A stretch of DNA of 64,000 nucleotides from [Mycobacterium] fortunisiensis (lineage in GTDB: Bacteria; Actinomycetota; Actinomycetes; Mycobacteriales; Mycobacteriaceae), in the NCBI RefSeq assembly GCF_019050325.1, contig NZ_VOMB01000016.1, forward strand, positions 1 through 64,000. Direction: 5' to 3'. Under the pieces are notes generated by a model. That model worked only from the letters and a program-made list of their open reading frames with translations. It had not been told where the DNA came from and did not search any database. A program made the position numbers and the translations under genes. Below, piece by piece: positions 1 to 8,188 of the stretch. The stretch's first letter is position 1, and each line of letters begins with the position of its first letter.

Positions 1-71
1 CCAAGACCGCCGACCAAATCCTGGCCAGCATCGCCAACTACTGCCGACGAATTAATGACTCAGGACACTAG
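1..71 (+). mobile_element. C-terminal end of a transposase (IS630-like), cut by the window edge
   Basis: An open frame enters from the left edge and stops with TAG at 69-71. The 22 visible residues (KTADQILASIANYCRRINDS, then GH) resemble the last residues of IS630-family transposases, which commonly end in a motif like ILxxxxxYCxRINxxGH. Only the tail is visible, so neither the family nor the integrity of the element can be proven, and no terminal inverted repeat can be checked. Its presence beside an orphan ORF and a toxin-antitoxin pair suggests that the left edge is accessory DNA. Confidence 0.5.
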
Positions 72-112
72 ATGTCGACCGCCGCCGGTTGCTGTTCTTC
101 GGTGACGAATTA

Positions 113-865
113 ATGTGCGACATGCCTATTCGCCGCGCGATGATGGAGGTGTTGGCGAAGATGTGGCCGGACTATGCCGTCGGATGGGCTTACGGCGGCA
201 CCGCGGAACTTGCGGCGTATGTCGGAGCCGATCCGCGAGCAGATCGAGATCTGCACCCTCCGAACCTGAAACTGGCTCGCGGTCGCAGCGGCCTGTGCCA
301 TGTCGTGTCGGCGGCCGATAACTCTGGACAGGTGCGCCTCTGGCCATTGTGGTGGGGCGTCAGTTCCGCACGGCACGGCCCAGCGATGTTGAAGCTCTTG
401 CCGGGCAAGGGTTTGACGCGCCTCAAGCTTGGCCAGATTCCGGTGGGCGGCGTGCACATCGATGTCGCACGACAACGCGTCGGGGTCTGGTACACGGATG
501 AGCCGCAGGATCTCTTCGACCGCCTTCCTGGGCTTTGGCCGGGCTGGCAGACGGAGTGCTGGGACGACCGCTATGAGGAACACGTTGCGAAGTGCGGTGG
601 CAAGCTGCGGCTACCCGCGATGGACCTTGCTGCCGGGGTGATCGCCGGCCGAGATTGGATACACAAGCGGGTGTACCAGAGCTTCGAAGATTCTCCGGCC
701 GGCGCGATTATGCGGATAGCGAGTCTTGTGTCACCCCTGCACCCCGGGCTGGAAGTCAGTGCCGATGCGCTCTCCAATGGAACCACTCGTCCCACGCCGA
801 ACCAATGGGCCCAGTTCGAGTCAGCCTGCAGCCAAGTATCCGGACTATATACTCAGAGTGCCTGA
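113..865 (+). CDS. Hypothetical protein of unknown function
   Basis: A 250-residue protein that I do not recognise. It has no signal peptide or membrane helix; it is rich in Trp and Gly (for example LWPLWWG and LPGLWPGWQTECWDD) and looks soluble. I chose the ATG at 113; a TTG at 89 and ATGs at 122 and 140 are alternatives, and none has a convincing Shine-Dalgarno. The gene lies between the transposase remnant and vapBC, and its stop codon (863-865) falls inside the probable vapBC operator. Its position fits accessory cargo. A role with the toxin-antitoxin pair is possible, but nothing in the sequence shows it. Confidence 0.6.
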   Translation: MCDMPIRRAMMEVLAKMWPDYAVGWAYGGTAELAAYVGADPRADRDLHPPNLKLARGRSGLCHVVSAADNSGQVRLWPLWWGVSSARHGPAMLKLLPGKGLTRLKLGQIPVGGVHIDVARQRVGVWYTDEPQDLFDRLPGLWPGWQTECWDDRYEEHVAKCGGKLRLPAMDLAAGVIAGRDWIHKRVYQSFEDSPAGAIMRIASLVSPLHPGLEVSADALSNGTTRPTPNQWAQFESACSQVSGLYTQSA

Positions 866-873
866 TGTATATA
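846..873. promoter_or_regulatory. Probable vapBC operator (imperfect inverted repeat)
   Basis: TATATACTCAG at 846-856 and CTGATGTATATA at 862-873 are inverted copies differing by a single bulged base, separated by 5 nt. The site ends 12 bp before the vapB start codon and covers the AT-rich promoter region. Ribbon-helix-helix or AbrB-type antitoxins usually autoregulate through such palindromes, so this is the likely VapB/VapBC binding site. The stop codon of the preceding ORF lies within it. Confidence 0.6.
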
Positions 874-885
874 CCGGAGGTCTCT

Positions 886-1092
886 ATGACGAAGCGTCTG
901 ATCGACATCGATGACGAATTGCTGGCCGCTGCGCAGCGCGAACTCGAAACCACCGGGATTGCAGACACCGTCCGATCGGCATTGCGGTTCGCGTCAACCC
1001 GATCGGCCCGTGTGCGGCAGGCGGATTGGCTCGCTTCGGGCGGCTTGGCATCGCTGGCGGAGAAGCGCGACAGGGACGAGGTATGGCGCTGA
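886..1092 (+). CDS. vapB: VapB-type antitoxin
   Basis: A 68-residue antitoxin of the VapB family. The N-terminus (MTKRLIDIDDELLAAAQREL, then ETTG) is the classical DNA-binding and dimerisation segment of this family; the charged C-terminus (residues 45-68) would wrap the toxin. The start ATG at 886 follows a good GGAGG Shine-Dalgarno at 876-880. Its last 10 bases overlap the toxin gene, the usual translationally coupled arrangement. It should neutralise VapC and repress the operon through the palindrome just upstream. Confidence 0.88.
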   Translation: MTKRLIDIDDELLAAAQRELETTGIADTVRSALRFASTRSARVRQADWLASGGLASLAEKRDRDEVWR

Positions 1093-1505
1093 CGGCGCGT
1101 TTCCTCATCGACACCAGCGCAGCCGCCCGGATGTCACGCCCCGAGGTCTCGGAAAGACTCCGTCCGTTGATCGAAGCAGGCCTGGTGGCCACCTGCGCAG
1201 TACTTGACGCCGAGGCGCTCTTCAGCGCCCGGTCGGCGGACGAGTATGCGCAATTGCGCGCCGACCGTCGCGATGCGTACGAGTACCTGCCCACCGACGA
1301 TGAGCATTGGCAGTTGGCCTTCGATGCGCAGTTCCGATTGGCTCGAGCCGGCCGGCATCGCTCGGTGGGCATTTCCGACCTGCTGACGTCTGTGATTGCG
1401 AGCCGACACCGGTTGACAGTGGTGCACTACGATGCGGACTTCGAAATCGCAGCTACGGTATTGGATTTCGAACACGCGTGGGTGGCACCGGCTGGCACCT
1501 GTTGA
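1083..1505 (+). CDS. vapC: VapC PIN-domain ribonuclease toxin
   Basis: A 140-residue PIN-domain protein. The acidic residues that bind Mg2+ in the family are present: Asp10 (FLIDTS), Glu44 (DAEALF), Asp99 (GISDLL) and Asp117/Asp119 near the C-terminus (HYDADF). VapC toxins cleave specific tRNAs or rRNA and stop translation when the antitoxin is degraded; the RNA target here is unknown. The start ATG at 1083 overlaps the end of vapB by 10 bp. An in-frame ATG at 1026 would lengthen the overlap and is less likely. All catalytic positions look intact, so the module is probably active. Confidence 0.88.
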   Translation: MALTARFLIDTSAAARMSRPEVSERLRPLIEAGLVATCAVLDAEALFSARSADEYAQLRADRRDAYEYLPTDDEHWQLAFDAQFRLARAGRHRSVGISDLLTSVIASRHRLTVVHYDADFEIAATVLDFEHAWVAPAGTC

Positions 1506-1518
1506 ATCACAGGAGGAT

Positions 1519-2097
1519 TCAGTCGCCGGGCACGATCAGCGCGATCATGGTCTCGAGCTGGCGGGCCATCTGTCGATAGCTCATCGCGCCCGACTGCGCC
1601 TGTAGGAGTGCACCCCAGAACACCGACTCCAACGTGGCGAGCACCTCCGGCCAGGCGCCACCGCCCAACGCGGTCGAGATCCGGCGATTGACCTCGGCGG
1701 CGATCCGGGATCGGACGTCTTCGACCATCTCGTCGTCGGTGCTCACCAGCGCTCGGGTGCAGGCACGCGCCAACCGAGGCTCATCGGCCATCAACAGCGT
1801 GAGTGCCGTGAGCTGCTCGACGACTCGGCTGGTGCTGCTGGCCGCGGGATCGATGTCCAACGGCAACTGGATCACCCGGTCCAGGTACAACTCGGCGAAC
1901 ACCACCTCGATCGAGGGGAAATGTGCGTACAGCGCGGCGGGCGCCATCTTCGCGCACGCGGCCAGCGCCGGCACCGAGACGTCGGTGTGTGCATCGAGTA
2001 GTTGCGTCGCTGCACCGAAGACACGACGCTGCGTGCGGATGCGCTGGCACTGGGCGTCGTGGAGGCGGGTGACCGTAGCCACCACTGGCCTGGACAT
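1519..2097 (-). CDS. TetR-family regulator, divergent from fprB
   Basis: A 192-residue TetR repressor. The N-terminal helix-turn-helix covers roughly residues 20-65 (VPALAACAKMAPAALYAHF is the recognition segment), followed by an all-helical ligand domain. It is transcribed away from fprB, 183 bp apart. The palindrome GGACANNTGTCC overlaps its own start codon (2091-2104), and a second copy (2234-2245) lies just upstream of fprB. This suggests that it represses itself and the ferredoxin reductase gene. The ligand is not predictable. Confidence 0.82.
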   Translation of the reverse strand: MSRPVVATVTRLHDAQCQRIRTQRRVFGAATQLLDAHTDVSVPALAACAKMAPAALYAHFPSIEVVFAELYLDRVIQLPLDIDPAASSTSRVVEQLTALTLLMADEPRLARACTRALVSTDDEMVEDVRSRIAAEVNRRISTALGGGAWPEVLATLESVFWGALLQAQSGAMSYRQMARQLETMIALIVPGD

Positions 2098-2104
2098 GTG
2101 TCCA
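2091..2104. promoter_or_regulatory. Palindrome TGGACA-TG-TGTCCA at the TetR start codon
   Basis: A perfect 14-bp palindrome with 6-bp arms covering the start codon of the minus-strand TetR gene. The core GGACANNTGTCC recurs at 2234-2245, upstream of fprB. The pair is most simply read as operators for the neighbouring TetR protein, this one giving autorepression. Confidence 0.55.
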
Positions 2105-2233
2105 AGATATAGCCAGGTCGAGCGATTGGCAATTGCTCCCTAAAAACCCATGTATCGACACATTTTCAGGTCTGTCATTTGCGCAGTTCGACTGCTGGTG
2201 AGTGGATAGGTGGTCCTTTCGACTCGAGAAACC

Positions 2234-2245
2234 GGACAGGTGTCC
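2234..2245. promoter_or_regulatory. Palindrome GGACA-GG-TGTCC upstream of fprB
   Basis: A perfect 12-bp palindrome that matches the arms of the one at 2091-2104, placed 35 bp before the fprB start codon. This is the expected position for a TetR operator controlling fprB. Confidence 0.55.
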
Positions 2246-2280
2246 AGTACGATGGGTGGCGATCTGAAAGGAGAGGTCCG

Positions 2281-3864
2281 ATGGCTTACGTGATCACGCA
2301 GAACTGCTGCAAGGACGCCAGCTGTGTTCCGGTGTGTCCGGTGGACTGCATCCGCCCGGCCGAGGCCGGCCTGGATTCCGCGTCGGCTGAGATGCTCTAC
2401 ATCGACCCGGAGTCGTGCATCGACTGCGGCGCCTGTTTCGAGGAGTGCCCGGTCGGCGCGATCCACTACGAAGAGGATCTGCCCGGTGAGCTGCAGCGGT
2501 TCAAGGACCTCAACGCCGCGTACTTCGAGCGGCATCCACTCGAGCCGGTCACCGTGTCCGCGCCGACGTCCCGCGCACGGGTGGAGGCGGGGTCGCTGCG
2601 GGTGGCGATCGTCGGGTCGGGGCCGGCAGCCTGCTACGCCGCAGCGGAGTTGATCGATGTCGACGGTGTGGAGATCAACCTGTTCGAGCGTCTGCCCACG
2701 CCGTTCGGTCTGATCCGGGCGGGAGTGGCGCCCGATCATCAACACACCAAGTCGGTCGTCGACATCTTCGAGCGGGTGTTCACCAGCCCACGATCCGCCA
2801 GCCATTTCAACGTCGAGGTCGGGCGCACCATCAACCATGACGAGCTGCTGGCCCACCACCACGCGGTGATCTACGCGGTGGGTGCGGCCACCAGTCGACG
2901 ACTGGGAATCGAAGGCGAGGATCTCATCGGCCACCACGCCGCGGCCGAATTCGTCGGTTGGTACAACGGCCACCCCGACCACGCCGCGCACCGGTTCGAC
3001 CTGTCGGGCGAGCGCGCGGTCATCGTGGGCAACGGCAACGTTGCGCTCGACGTCGCCCGGGTGCTGCTGATGGACCGCGCCGCTCTGGCCGCCACCGATA
3101 TCGCTCAGCACACCCTGGATGCGTTGGCCGACAGCGCAATCCGGGAAGTCGTGATCTTGGGCCGGCGGGGCGTCGAGCATGCTGCGTTCTCGGCTGGAGA
3201 ATTCCTGGCGTTGGGGCACCTGGAAGGCGTCGACGTGATCGTCGATCCGGCGGATCTTCCCGCCGACGACGTGCACGACGACGTCGAGACGTCGTTCAAA
3301 CTCGCCATCGCCCGCGAGTATGCCCAGCGCACCCCGACACCGGGAAACAAGCGGGTGGTGTTCCGTTTCGGCGCCGCGCCCACCGCCATCGTGGGCACCG
3401 ATCACGCTGAAGGACTTGAGGTCACGGGCGAGGCAGGAACCGAGGTGATCGAGACGCCATTGATCCTGCGGTCGATCGGCTACCGCGGCCTGCCCATCGC
3501 GGGCCTGCCGTATGACCAGGACACCGGAACGGTGCCCAACGACTCGGGCCGTGTCGTACCCGGTACCTACGTGACCGGCTGGATCAAACGTGGGCCCCGC
3601 GGCGTGATCGGCACCAACCGGTTGTGCGCCGAACAAACGGTGACGCAAATGTGGGCAGATTTCGATGCCGGGCTGCTGAATCGGGATATCGCCGACCGGG
3701 ATTCGCTCGAGGCGCTGCTGACCTCACGCGGAGCCGAGCCGCTGAGCTGGCCGGGCTGGCGGGCGATCGATGCCGCCGAACGCGACCGCGGGGTTCAGGC
3801 CGCGCGGCCGCGGGTGAAATTCGTGTCGATCGAGGAGATGCTCAGCGCGGGGTTGCGCCGCTGA
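2281..3864 (+). CDS. fprB: FprB-type ferredoxin / ferredoxin-NADP+ reductase fusion
   Basis: A 527-residue fusion. Residues 1-75 form a bacterial ferredoxin module with two cysteine clusters (CCKDASCVPVCP and CIDCGACFEECP), fitting a [3Fe-4S]/[4Fe-4S] or two-cluster domain. The rest is an adrenodoxin-reductase-like flavoprotein with an FAD-binding motif (VAIVGSGPAACYAA) and an NADP-binding motif (VIVGNGNVALDVAR). It passes electrons from NADPH to ferredoxin-dependent partners such as cytochromes P450 or oxygenases. The ATG at 2281 has a strong GAAAGGAGAGG Shine-Dalgarno; the longer upstream frame has none. It is monocistronic and probably controlled by the divergent TetR. Mycobacterium tuberculosis FprB has the same layout. 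Confidence 0.93.
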   Translation: MAYVITQNCCKDASCVPVCPVDCIRPAEAGLDSASAEMLYIDPESCIDCGACFEECPVGAIHYEEDLPGELQRFKDLNAAYFERHPLEPVTVSAPTSRARVEAGSLRVAIVGSGPAACYAAAELIDVDGVEINLFERLPTPFGLIRAGVAPDHQHTKSVVDIFERVFTSPRSASHFNVEVGRTINHDELLAHHHAVIYAVGAATSRRLGIEGEDLIGHHAAAEFVGWYNGHPDHAAHRFDLSGERAVIVGNGNVALDVARVLLMDRAALAATDIAQHTLDALADSAIREVVILGRRGVEHAAFSAGEFLALGHLEGVDVIVDPADLPADDVHDDVETSFKLAIAREYAQRTPTPGNKRVVFRFGAAPTAIVGTDHAEGLEVTGEAGTEVIETPLILRSIGYRGLPIAGLPYDQDTGTVPNDSGRVVPGTYVTGWIKRGPRGVIGTNRLCAEQTVTQMWADFDAGLLNRDIADRDSLEALLTSRGAEPLSWPGWRAIDAAERDRGVQAARPRVKFVSIEEMLSAGLRR

Positions 3865-3938
3865 GCCCGGTTCGGTTCCGCGGATCGGGATCGCGAGGTG
3901 TGCGGATCGCCAGGATCGATCCGGTGTCCCGAACCGCC

Positions 3939-4946
3939 TTATGACGCGGTCAGATCGAGCGCGATGTCGACGAGCATGTCTTCCTGGCCGCCGACCATGC
4001 CGCGGCGACCGGCCTCTTCGAGCAGCGAGCGTGCGTCGACACCGTAGCGCTCGGCAGCGGCCTCGGCGTGGCGCAGAAAGCTCGAGTACACCCCGGCGTA
4101 TCCGAGCGTGAGCGTTTCGCGGTCCACCCGGACCGGCCGGTCCTGCAGGGGGCGCACGATGTCGTCGGCGGCATCTTCCAGGGCATGCAGGTCGCAGGCG
4201 TGCCGCCAGCCCAGTTTGTCGGCGGCCGCGACGAACACCTCGAGCGGTGCGTTGCCGGCTCCGGCGCCCATGCCGGTCAGCGACGCATCGACCCGGTTGG
4301 CGCCATGCTCGACCGCGACGATCGAATTGGCCACGCCCAGCGACAGATTGTGATGAGCATGAATGCCGATCTCGGTGGCGGGGGACAGGACCGCGCGGAG
4401 GGCGTCCACCCGGTCGGCGATGTCGCGCATGGTCATGGCGCCACCGGAGTCGACGACGTAAACACACGTGGCTCCGTAGCTTTCCATGAGTTCGGCCTGA
4501 CCGGCGAGCCTCGCCGGCGTGGCCATGTGGCTCATCATCAGGAAGCCGACAGTGTCCATACCGAGATCGCGTGCGGCAGCGATGTGCTGGGCCGAGATGT
4601 CGGCTTCGGTGCAGTGGGTGGCGACGCGCACGACCGAGGCGCCGGCGCGGTGGGCGTCCTTGAGGTTGTGCACGCTGCCGACCCCGGGCAACAACAGCGT
4701 TGCGACCCGGGCGTCGCGTACGGCCGCGGCGACCGCTTCGATCCACTCCAGGTCGGTGTGCGCCCCAAAGCCGTAGATGCAGCTCGATCCGCCGAGACCG
4801 TCGCCGTGGGCGACCTCGATGGAGTCCACACCGGCGGCGTCAAGTGCGGCGGCGATGGTGGTCACCTGGTCGAGGCTGTACTGGTGGCGCACTGCGTGCA
4901 TGCCGTCACGCAGCGTGACGTCGCTGACGTACAAGTCGTGAATCAT
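3939..4946 (-). CDS. mhpE: 4-hydroxy-2-oxovalerate aldolase (DmpG/MhpE/HsaF family)
   Basis: A 335-residue aldolase of the HMGL-like family. The N-terminus [15 protein letters not shown] carries the conserved Arg-Asp pair that binds metal and substrate, and [10 protein letters not shown] supplies the metal-binding His-x-His. It cleaves 4-hydroxy-2-oxoacids, the last step of meta-cleavage pathways, into pyruvate and an aldehyde. Its start overlaps the end of the acetaldehyde dehydrogenase gene by 4 bp (ATGA). The two enzymes normally form a channelling complex. Full length for the family. Confidence 0.92.
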   Translation of the reverse strand: MIHDLYVSDVTLRDGMHAVRHQYSLDQVTTIAAALDAAGVDSIEVAHGDGLGGSSCIYGFGAHTDLEWIEAVAAAVRDARVATLLLPGVGSVHNLKDAHRAGASVVRVATHCTEADISAQHIAAARDLGMDTVGFLMMSHMATPARLAGQAELMESYGATCVYVVDSGGAMTMRDIADRVDALRAVLSPATEIGIHAHHNLSLGVANSIVAVEHGANRVDASLTGMGAGAGNAPLEVFVAAADKLGWRHACDLHALEDAADDIVRPLQDRPVRVDRETLTLGYAGVYSSFLRHAEAAAERYGVDARSLLEEAGRRGMVGGQEDMLVDIALDLTAS

Positions 4947-5884
4947 GATTGTGTGATGGCACTTTCGGAGGCGGCGATGTGTTCGGCGGTTGCTTTGGCA
5001 GCCGAGGTCATGATGTCGAGATTGCCTGCATAGGCGGGCAGGTAATGCGCGGCGCCGGTGACTTCGAGCATCACGGTCACCCGGGTCCCGCTGAACTTTC
5101 CGGTTTCCGGGATGTACAGCGGCCTTGCGGCACTGAACGTATCGAACTGGACCCGTTGTTTGACCCGGTATCCGGGGACGTAGCTGCTGACCCTGTCGGC
5201 CATGGCCACGACGTCGTTCTCGATGGTGTGCCGATCGGCGTCACCGTCGACGAGGCAGTACACGGTGTTGCGCATCAGGACCGGCGGGTCGGCCGGGTTG
5301 AGAATCATCACCGCCTTGCTCCGCCGTGCGCCGCCGACGATGTGCAGTGCCGCAGAGGTGGTTTCGGTGAACTCGTCGATGTTGGCGCGAGTTCCCGGAC
5401 CCGCCGACCGCGACGAGATGGACGAGATGATCTCGGCGTACGACACGATGCCCGCTTGCGCGACGGCGGCCACGATCGGCACAGTGGCCTGTCCGCCGCA
5501 GGTCACCATGTTGAGGTTGGGCGCGTCGAGATGCTCCTCGATGTTCACCACCGGAACGCAGTAGGGGCCGACGGCGGCCGGGGTGAGATCGATCATCCGG
5601 ACTCCGCGATCGGCCAGCCGGGCCCAGTTGGCGCGATGCGCGCCCGCCGAGGTGGCGTCGAAAACCAATTTGACGTCGGCGAATTCGGGCATTGCGAGCA
5701 GTCCGTCGACACCGTCGGCCGTGGTGGGCACCCCGAGGCGGGCCGCGCGCGCCAGACCGTCGGACTGCGGGTCGATGCCGGCTATGGCGGCCACGGCCAG
5801 CGGCCCGTCGCTGCGCAGGATCTTGATCATCAGATCCGTGCCGATGTTGCCCGAGCCGACGATGGCGACCGGATAGCGGCTCAT
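4943..5884 (-). CDS. mhpF: Acetaldehyde dehydrogenase, acylating (DmpF/MhpF/HsaG family)
   Basis: A 313-residue NAD+-dependent, CoA-acylating aldehyde dehydrogenase. The Rossmann motif [11 protein letters not shown] is at residues 6-16, and the catalytic Cys129 lies in [12 protein letters not shown]. It oxidises the aldehyde released by the neighbouring aldolase to acyl-CoA. It overlaps both neighbours by 4 bp, so TetR, dehydrogenase and aldolase form one transcript read away from the hydroxylase operon. The length is typical of the family. Confidence 0.93.
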   Translation of the reverse strand: MSRYPVAIVGSGNIGTDLMIKILRSDGPLAVAAIAGIDPQSDGLARAARLGVPTTADGVDGLLAMPEFADVKLVFDATSAGAHRANWARLADRGVRMIDLTPAAVGPYCVPVVNIEEHLDAPNLNMVTCGGQATVPIVAAVAQAGIVSYAEIISSISSRSAGPGTRANIDEFTETTSAALHIVGGARRSKAVMILNPADPPVLMRNTVYCLVDGDADRHTIENDVVAMADRVSSYVPGYRVKQRVQFDTFSAARPLYIPETGKFSGTRVTVMLEVTGAAHYLPAYAGNLDIMTSAAKATAEHIAASESAITQS

Positions 5885-6531
5885 CGGCTGTCCCGGTCGT
5901 TGACCAGCCGACGGGCCGCCTCGATCAGATTGCGCGCGTGCAACTCGAACAATGCGATCAGATCCACCGAATCACCGCCGATCTCCTTGGCGATGAAGAG
6001 CCCGTCAGCGCCGGCCAACGCGTAGGTGGCGAGTTGGTTGATGTCGGCGTCGCTGAGTTCGGGTGTCCAGTCCCGAATCGTGTCGGACAACTGGCGGAAC
6101 GCCTCCGCACGCGCTTGGAGGAACATCGCCCTCGCGCGGGGTTCGACTGGACGCCGCTCAAGGGCCAGCATCAGACCCAGCCGGATGAAGTCGGGGGAAT
6201 CCAGTAGCGCCTTCGCGACCTGTGTTCCCACGCTTACCGCGCGATCGTCGGTGGTGCCGTCGGTCGGGACCTGCCAGGCTGCCAGCCAGGTACCGAAGCT
6301 GCGTTCGATCACCGCCGCGATCAGGTCGTCCTTGTCCTTGAAATGCCAGTAGATCGAGCTGGCCGGTAATCCGCACTTCTTGCTGACCAGCGCGATGCTG
6401 GTGCCTTCATATCCGCGCTCGGCGGCGATTTCGGTGGCGGCGTCGAGAATCCGTTCCCGCGACTGCTCGCCATCGAGGCGGCGACGTCGCGGCTTGGGCT
6501 GCTCATCAGCGGGCATCAGAACTCCCGTCAT
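5881..6531 (-). CDS. TetR-family regulator of the meta-cleavage cluster
   Basis: A 216-residue TetR protein starting [10 protein letters not shown]. Residues about 20-66 form the helix-turn-helix ([20 protein letters not shown]). The ATG at 6531 is chosen because AGAAGGAAA lies directly upstream and because a longer reading to 6612 would run through the palindromic operator. It is the first gene of the minus-strand operon and faces the hydroxylase operon across a 36-bp perfect inverted repeat, the textbook arrangement for autoregulated control of both operons. The ligand is probably an aromatic substrate or intermediate (inference). Confidence 0.85.
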   Translation of the reverse strand: MTGVLMPADEQPKPRRRRLDGEQSRERILDAATEIAAERGYEGTSIALVSKKCGLPASSIYWHFKDKDDLIAAVIERSFGTWLAAWQVPTDGTTDDRAVSVGTQVAKALLDSPDFIRLGLMLALERRPVEPRARAMFLQARAEAFRQLSDTIRDWTPELSDADINQLATYALAGADGLFIAKEIGGDSVDLIALFELHARNLIEAARRLVNDRDSR

Positions 6532-6546
6532 TTTCCTTCTTGACTC

Positions 6547-6582
6547 TGTAGTGATCGCTACATTACCGTAGCGATCACTACA
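6547..6582. promoter_or_regulatory. 36-bp TetR operator: perfect 15-bp inverted repeat
   Basis: TGTAGTGATCGCTAC at 6547-6561 and its exact reverse complement GTAGCGATCACTACA at 6568-6582 flank a 6-bp spacer. The site sits between the TetR start (6531) and the flavin hydroxylase start (6614), where it can block both promoters. The arms also contain the sub-palindrome GATC. Arm length and symmetry are far beyond chance, so operator function is very likely. Confidence 0.85.
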
Positions 6583-6613
6583 GGACAACCCTCGATGACG
6601 AGATGAGGCCACC

Positions 6614-8188
6614 GTGTCTGCAGACCCCTACGACGTGGCGGTGATCGGCTATGGGCCCACCGGCGCCACTGCGGCCAACCTGTTGGGCCGACAAGGATTG
6701 AAAGTGCTCGTCATCGAGCGTGATCCGGACGTATATGGCAGGGCCCGGGCGATCAGTACCGATGAAGAGGTGCTGCGCATCTGGCAGTCGGTCGGTCTGA
6801 CGGACCGACTGCAGCAGGACACGCTGCCGGACCGGCCCGCGGCGTTCGTCGACGCCAATGGCGTGCCCTTCATCGAGACGACGATCTTCGCGCGAGGTTC
6901 GGGCCACCCGGCTCAGCAGTTCATCTATCAGCCCGCGGTCGACCATGTCCTGCGCGAGGGGGTGGAGCGCTTCGACACCGTCGAGGTGCTGCTCGAACAC
7001 GAATGCTTACGGGTGCTGGCCAAATCGGATCACGTCGAGCTGATGCTCGCCGACCTTCGCACCGACACCTTCAAGAGGGTTCGAGCCTCCTACGTCATCG
7101 CCGCCGACGGCGGGTCCTCACCGACACGCGGCCAGCTGGGCATCGGGTATGCGGGCAACACCTACGCCGAACGATGGGTCGTCATCGACACCAAGGTGCT
7201 CACCGAATGGGATGCCCACGACCGGCTTCGGTTCCACTGCAATCCGGACCGTCCCACCGTCGATTGTCCGACGCCACTGGGGCACCACCGCTGGGAGTAC
7301 CCGGCCCGGGCCGGTGAGGACGAGCAGAAACTGGTCAGCGAACCCGAGATCTGGAAGGTGCTGGAGGATCAGGGCATCACTCGCGAGAACGTCGAGATCC
7401 TGCGGGCGGTGGTCTACAGCCACCACGTCCGGGTGGCCGACCGCTGGCGGGTGGGCCGCATCTTCCTGGCCGGCGACGCCGCGCACGCCATGCCGCCGTG
7501 GATCGGCCAGGGCATGTCGGCCGGCGTGCGCGATGCGGCCAACCTTTGCTGGAAGCTCGCCGCGGTGCTGGCCGGCCGGGCGCCCGATACCCTCCTGGAT
7601 TCCTATGAGGCCGAACGCAAACCACACGTTGTCGAAGTAACCCGCCGCGCCTGTCTCGTCGGCCGCGTGATCACCGAGCGCAACCGGGTGATCGCCGCCG
7701 TCCGTAACCACGCCCTCCGGGCGCTGACCAAGCTGCCCGGGGTGCTGCGCGGCGGTCAGAAGCTCTACTGGATCCCGGACGCGCGCTACGACGAGGGGTT
7801 CTTCATCCGGCCCGGAAATCGTGCGGTCGGCTGGCAAATCCCGCAGCCATGGGTCACCGACGACGCGGGCACAACAGTTCGCCTCGACGACGTGGTGGCC
7901 GGGCGATGGACGGTGCTGCACACCGGAGTCGCCCCTGCAGGCGTGCGGGCCTGGACCGAGCTGGGCGTGCCTGCCATCGCGTTGGCCGGTTCCGGGGACG
8001 CCGTGGGGCCCGGAGCGATCGGCGACATAGACGGCATGCTCATCGCCTGGCTGCAGCAAAAGAAGGCCGCAGCCGTGGTGCTGCGTCCCGACGGATTCAT
8101 CTACGCCGCAGCCGAATCCGGGCAGCGGTTACCCGCGCCACCGGCCGGCTACGAGCTGGCACCGACCAGAACTGGAGCTCACACATGA
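6614..8188 (+). CDS. FAD-dependent aromatic hydroxylase (MhpA-like)
   Basis: A 524-residue group A flavoprotein monooxygenase. The FAD motif GYGPTG is at residues 12-17, the DG motif at 165-167 (AADGGSS) and the GD motif at 287-288 (IFLAGDAAHAMPPWIGQGMS). It resembles E. coli MhpA, which hydroxylates 3-(3-hydroxyphenyl)propionate to a catechol for meta-cleavage. The start is GTG at 6614. It is the first gene of a four-gene operon with hydrolase, dioxygenase and amidohydrolase, beginning 32 bp after the TetR operator. The substrate is some phenolic compound; the exact identity cannot be read from sequence. Confidence 0.87.
   Translation: MSADPYDVAVIGYGPTGATAANLLGRQGLKVLVIERDPDVYGRARAISTDEEVLRIWQSVGLTDRLQQDTLPDRPAAFVDANGVPFIETTIFARGSGHPAQQFIYQPAVDHVLREGVERFDTVEVLLEHECLRVLAKSDHVELMLADLRTDTFKRVRASYVIAADGGSSPTRGQLGIGYAGNTYAERWVVIDTKVLTEWDAHDRLRFHCNPDRPTVDCPTPLGHHRWEYPARAGEDEQKLVSEPEIWKVLEDQGITRENVEILRAVVYSHHVRVADRWRVGRIFLAGDAAHAMPPWIGQGMSAGVRDAANLCWKLAAVLAGRAPDTLLDSYEAERKPHVVEVTRRACLVGRVITERNRVIAAVRNHALRALTKLPGVLRGGQKLYWIPDARYDEGFFIRPGNRAVGWQIPQPWVTDDAGTTVRLDDVVAGRWTVLHTGVAPAGVRAWTELGVPAIALAGSGDAVGPGAIGDIDGMLIAWLQQKKAAAVVLRPDGFIYAAAESGQRLPAPPAGYELAPTRTGAHT

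Noticed and set aside
2140..3648. A 502-residue open frame on the minus strand opposite fprB
   Set aside because: It is a high-GC shadow frame: the plus-strand protein has complete ferredoxin and flavoprotein motifs and a strong ribosome-binding site, while the antisense product has no recognisable domain.
3868..3936. Hairpin between fprB and the aldolase (CGGTTCGG / CCGAACCG)
   Set aside because: Only 8 bp pair across a loop of over 50 nt; too weak to call a terminator.
6532..6612. Longer TetR start at 6612
   Set aside because: This would translate through the 36-bp operator; the ATG at 6531 has a good ribosome-binding site and normal family length.
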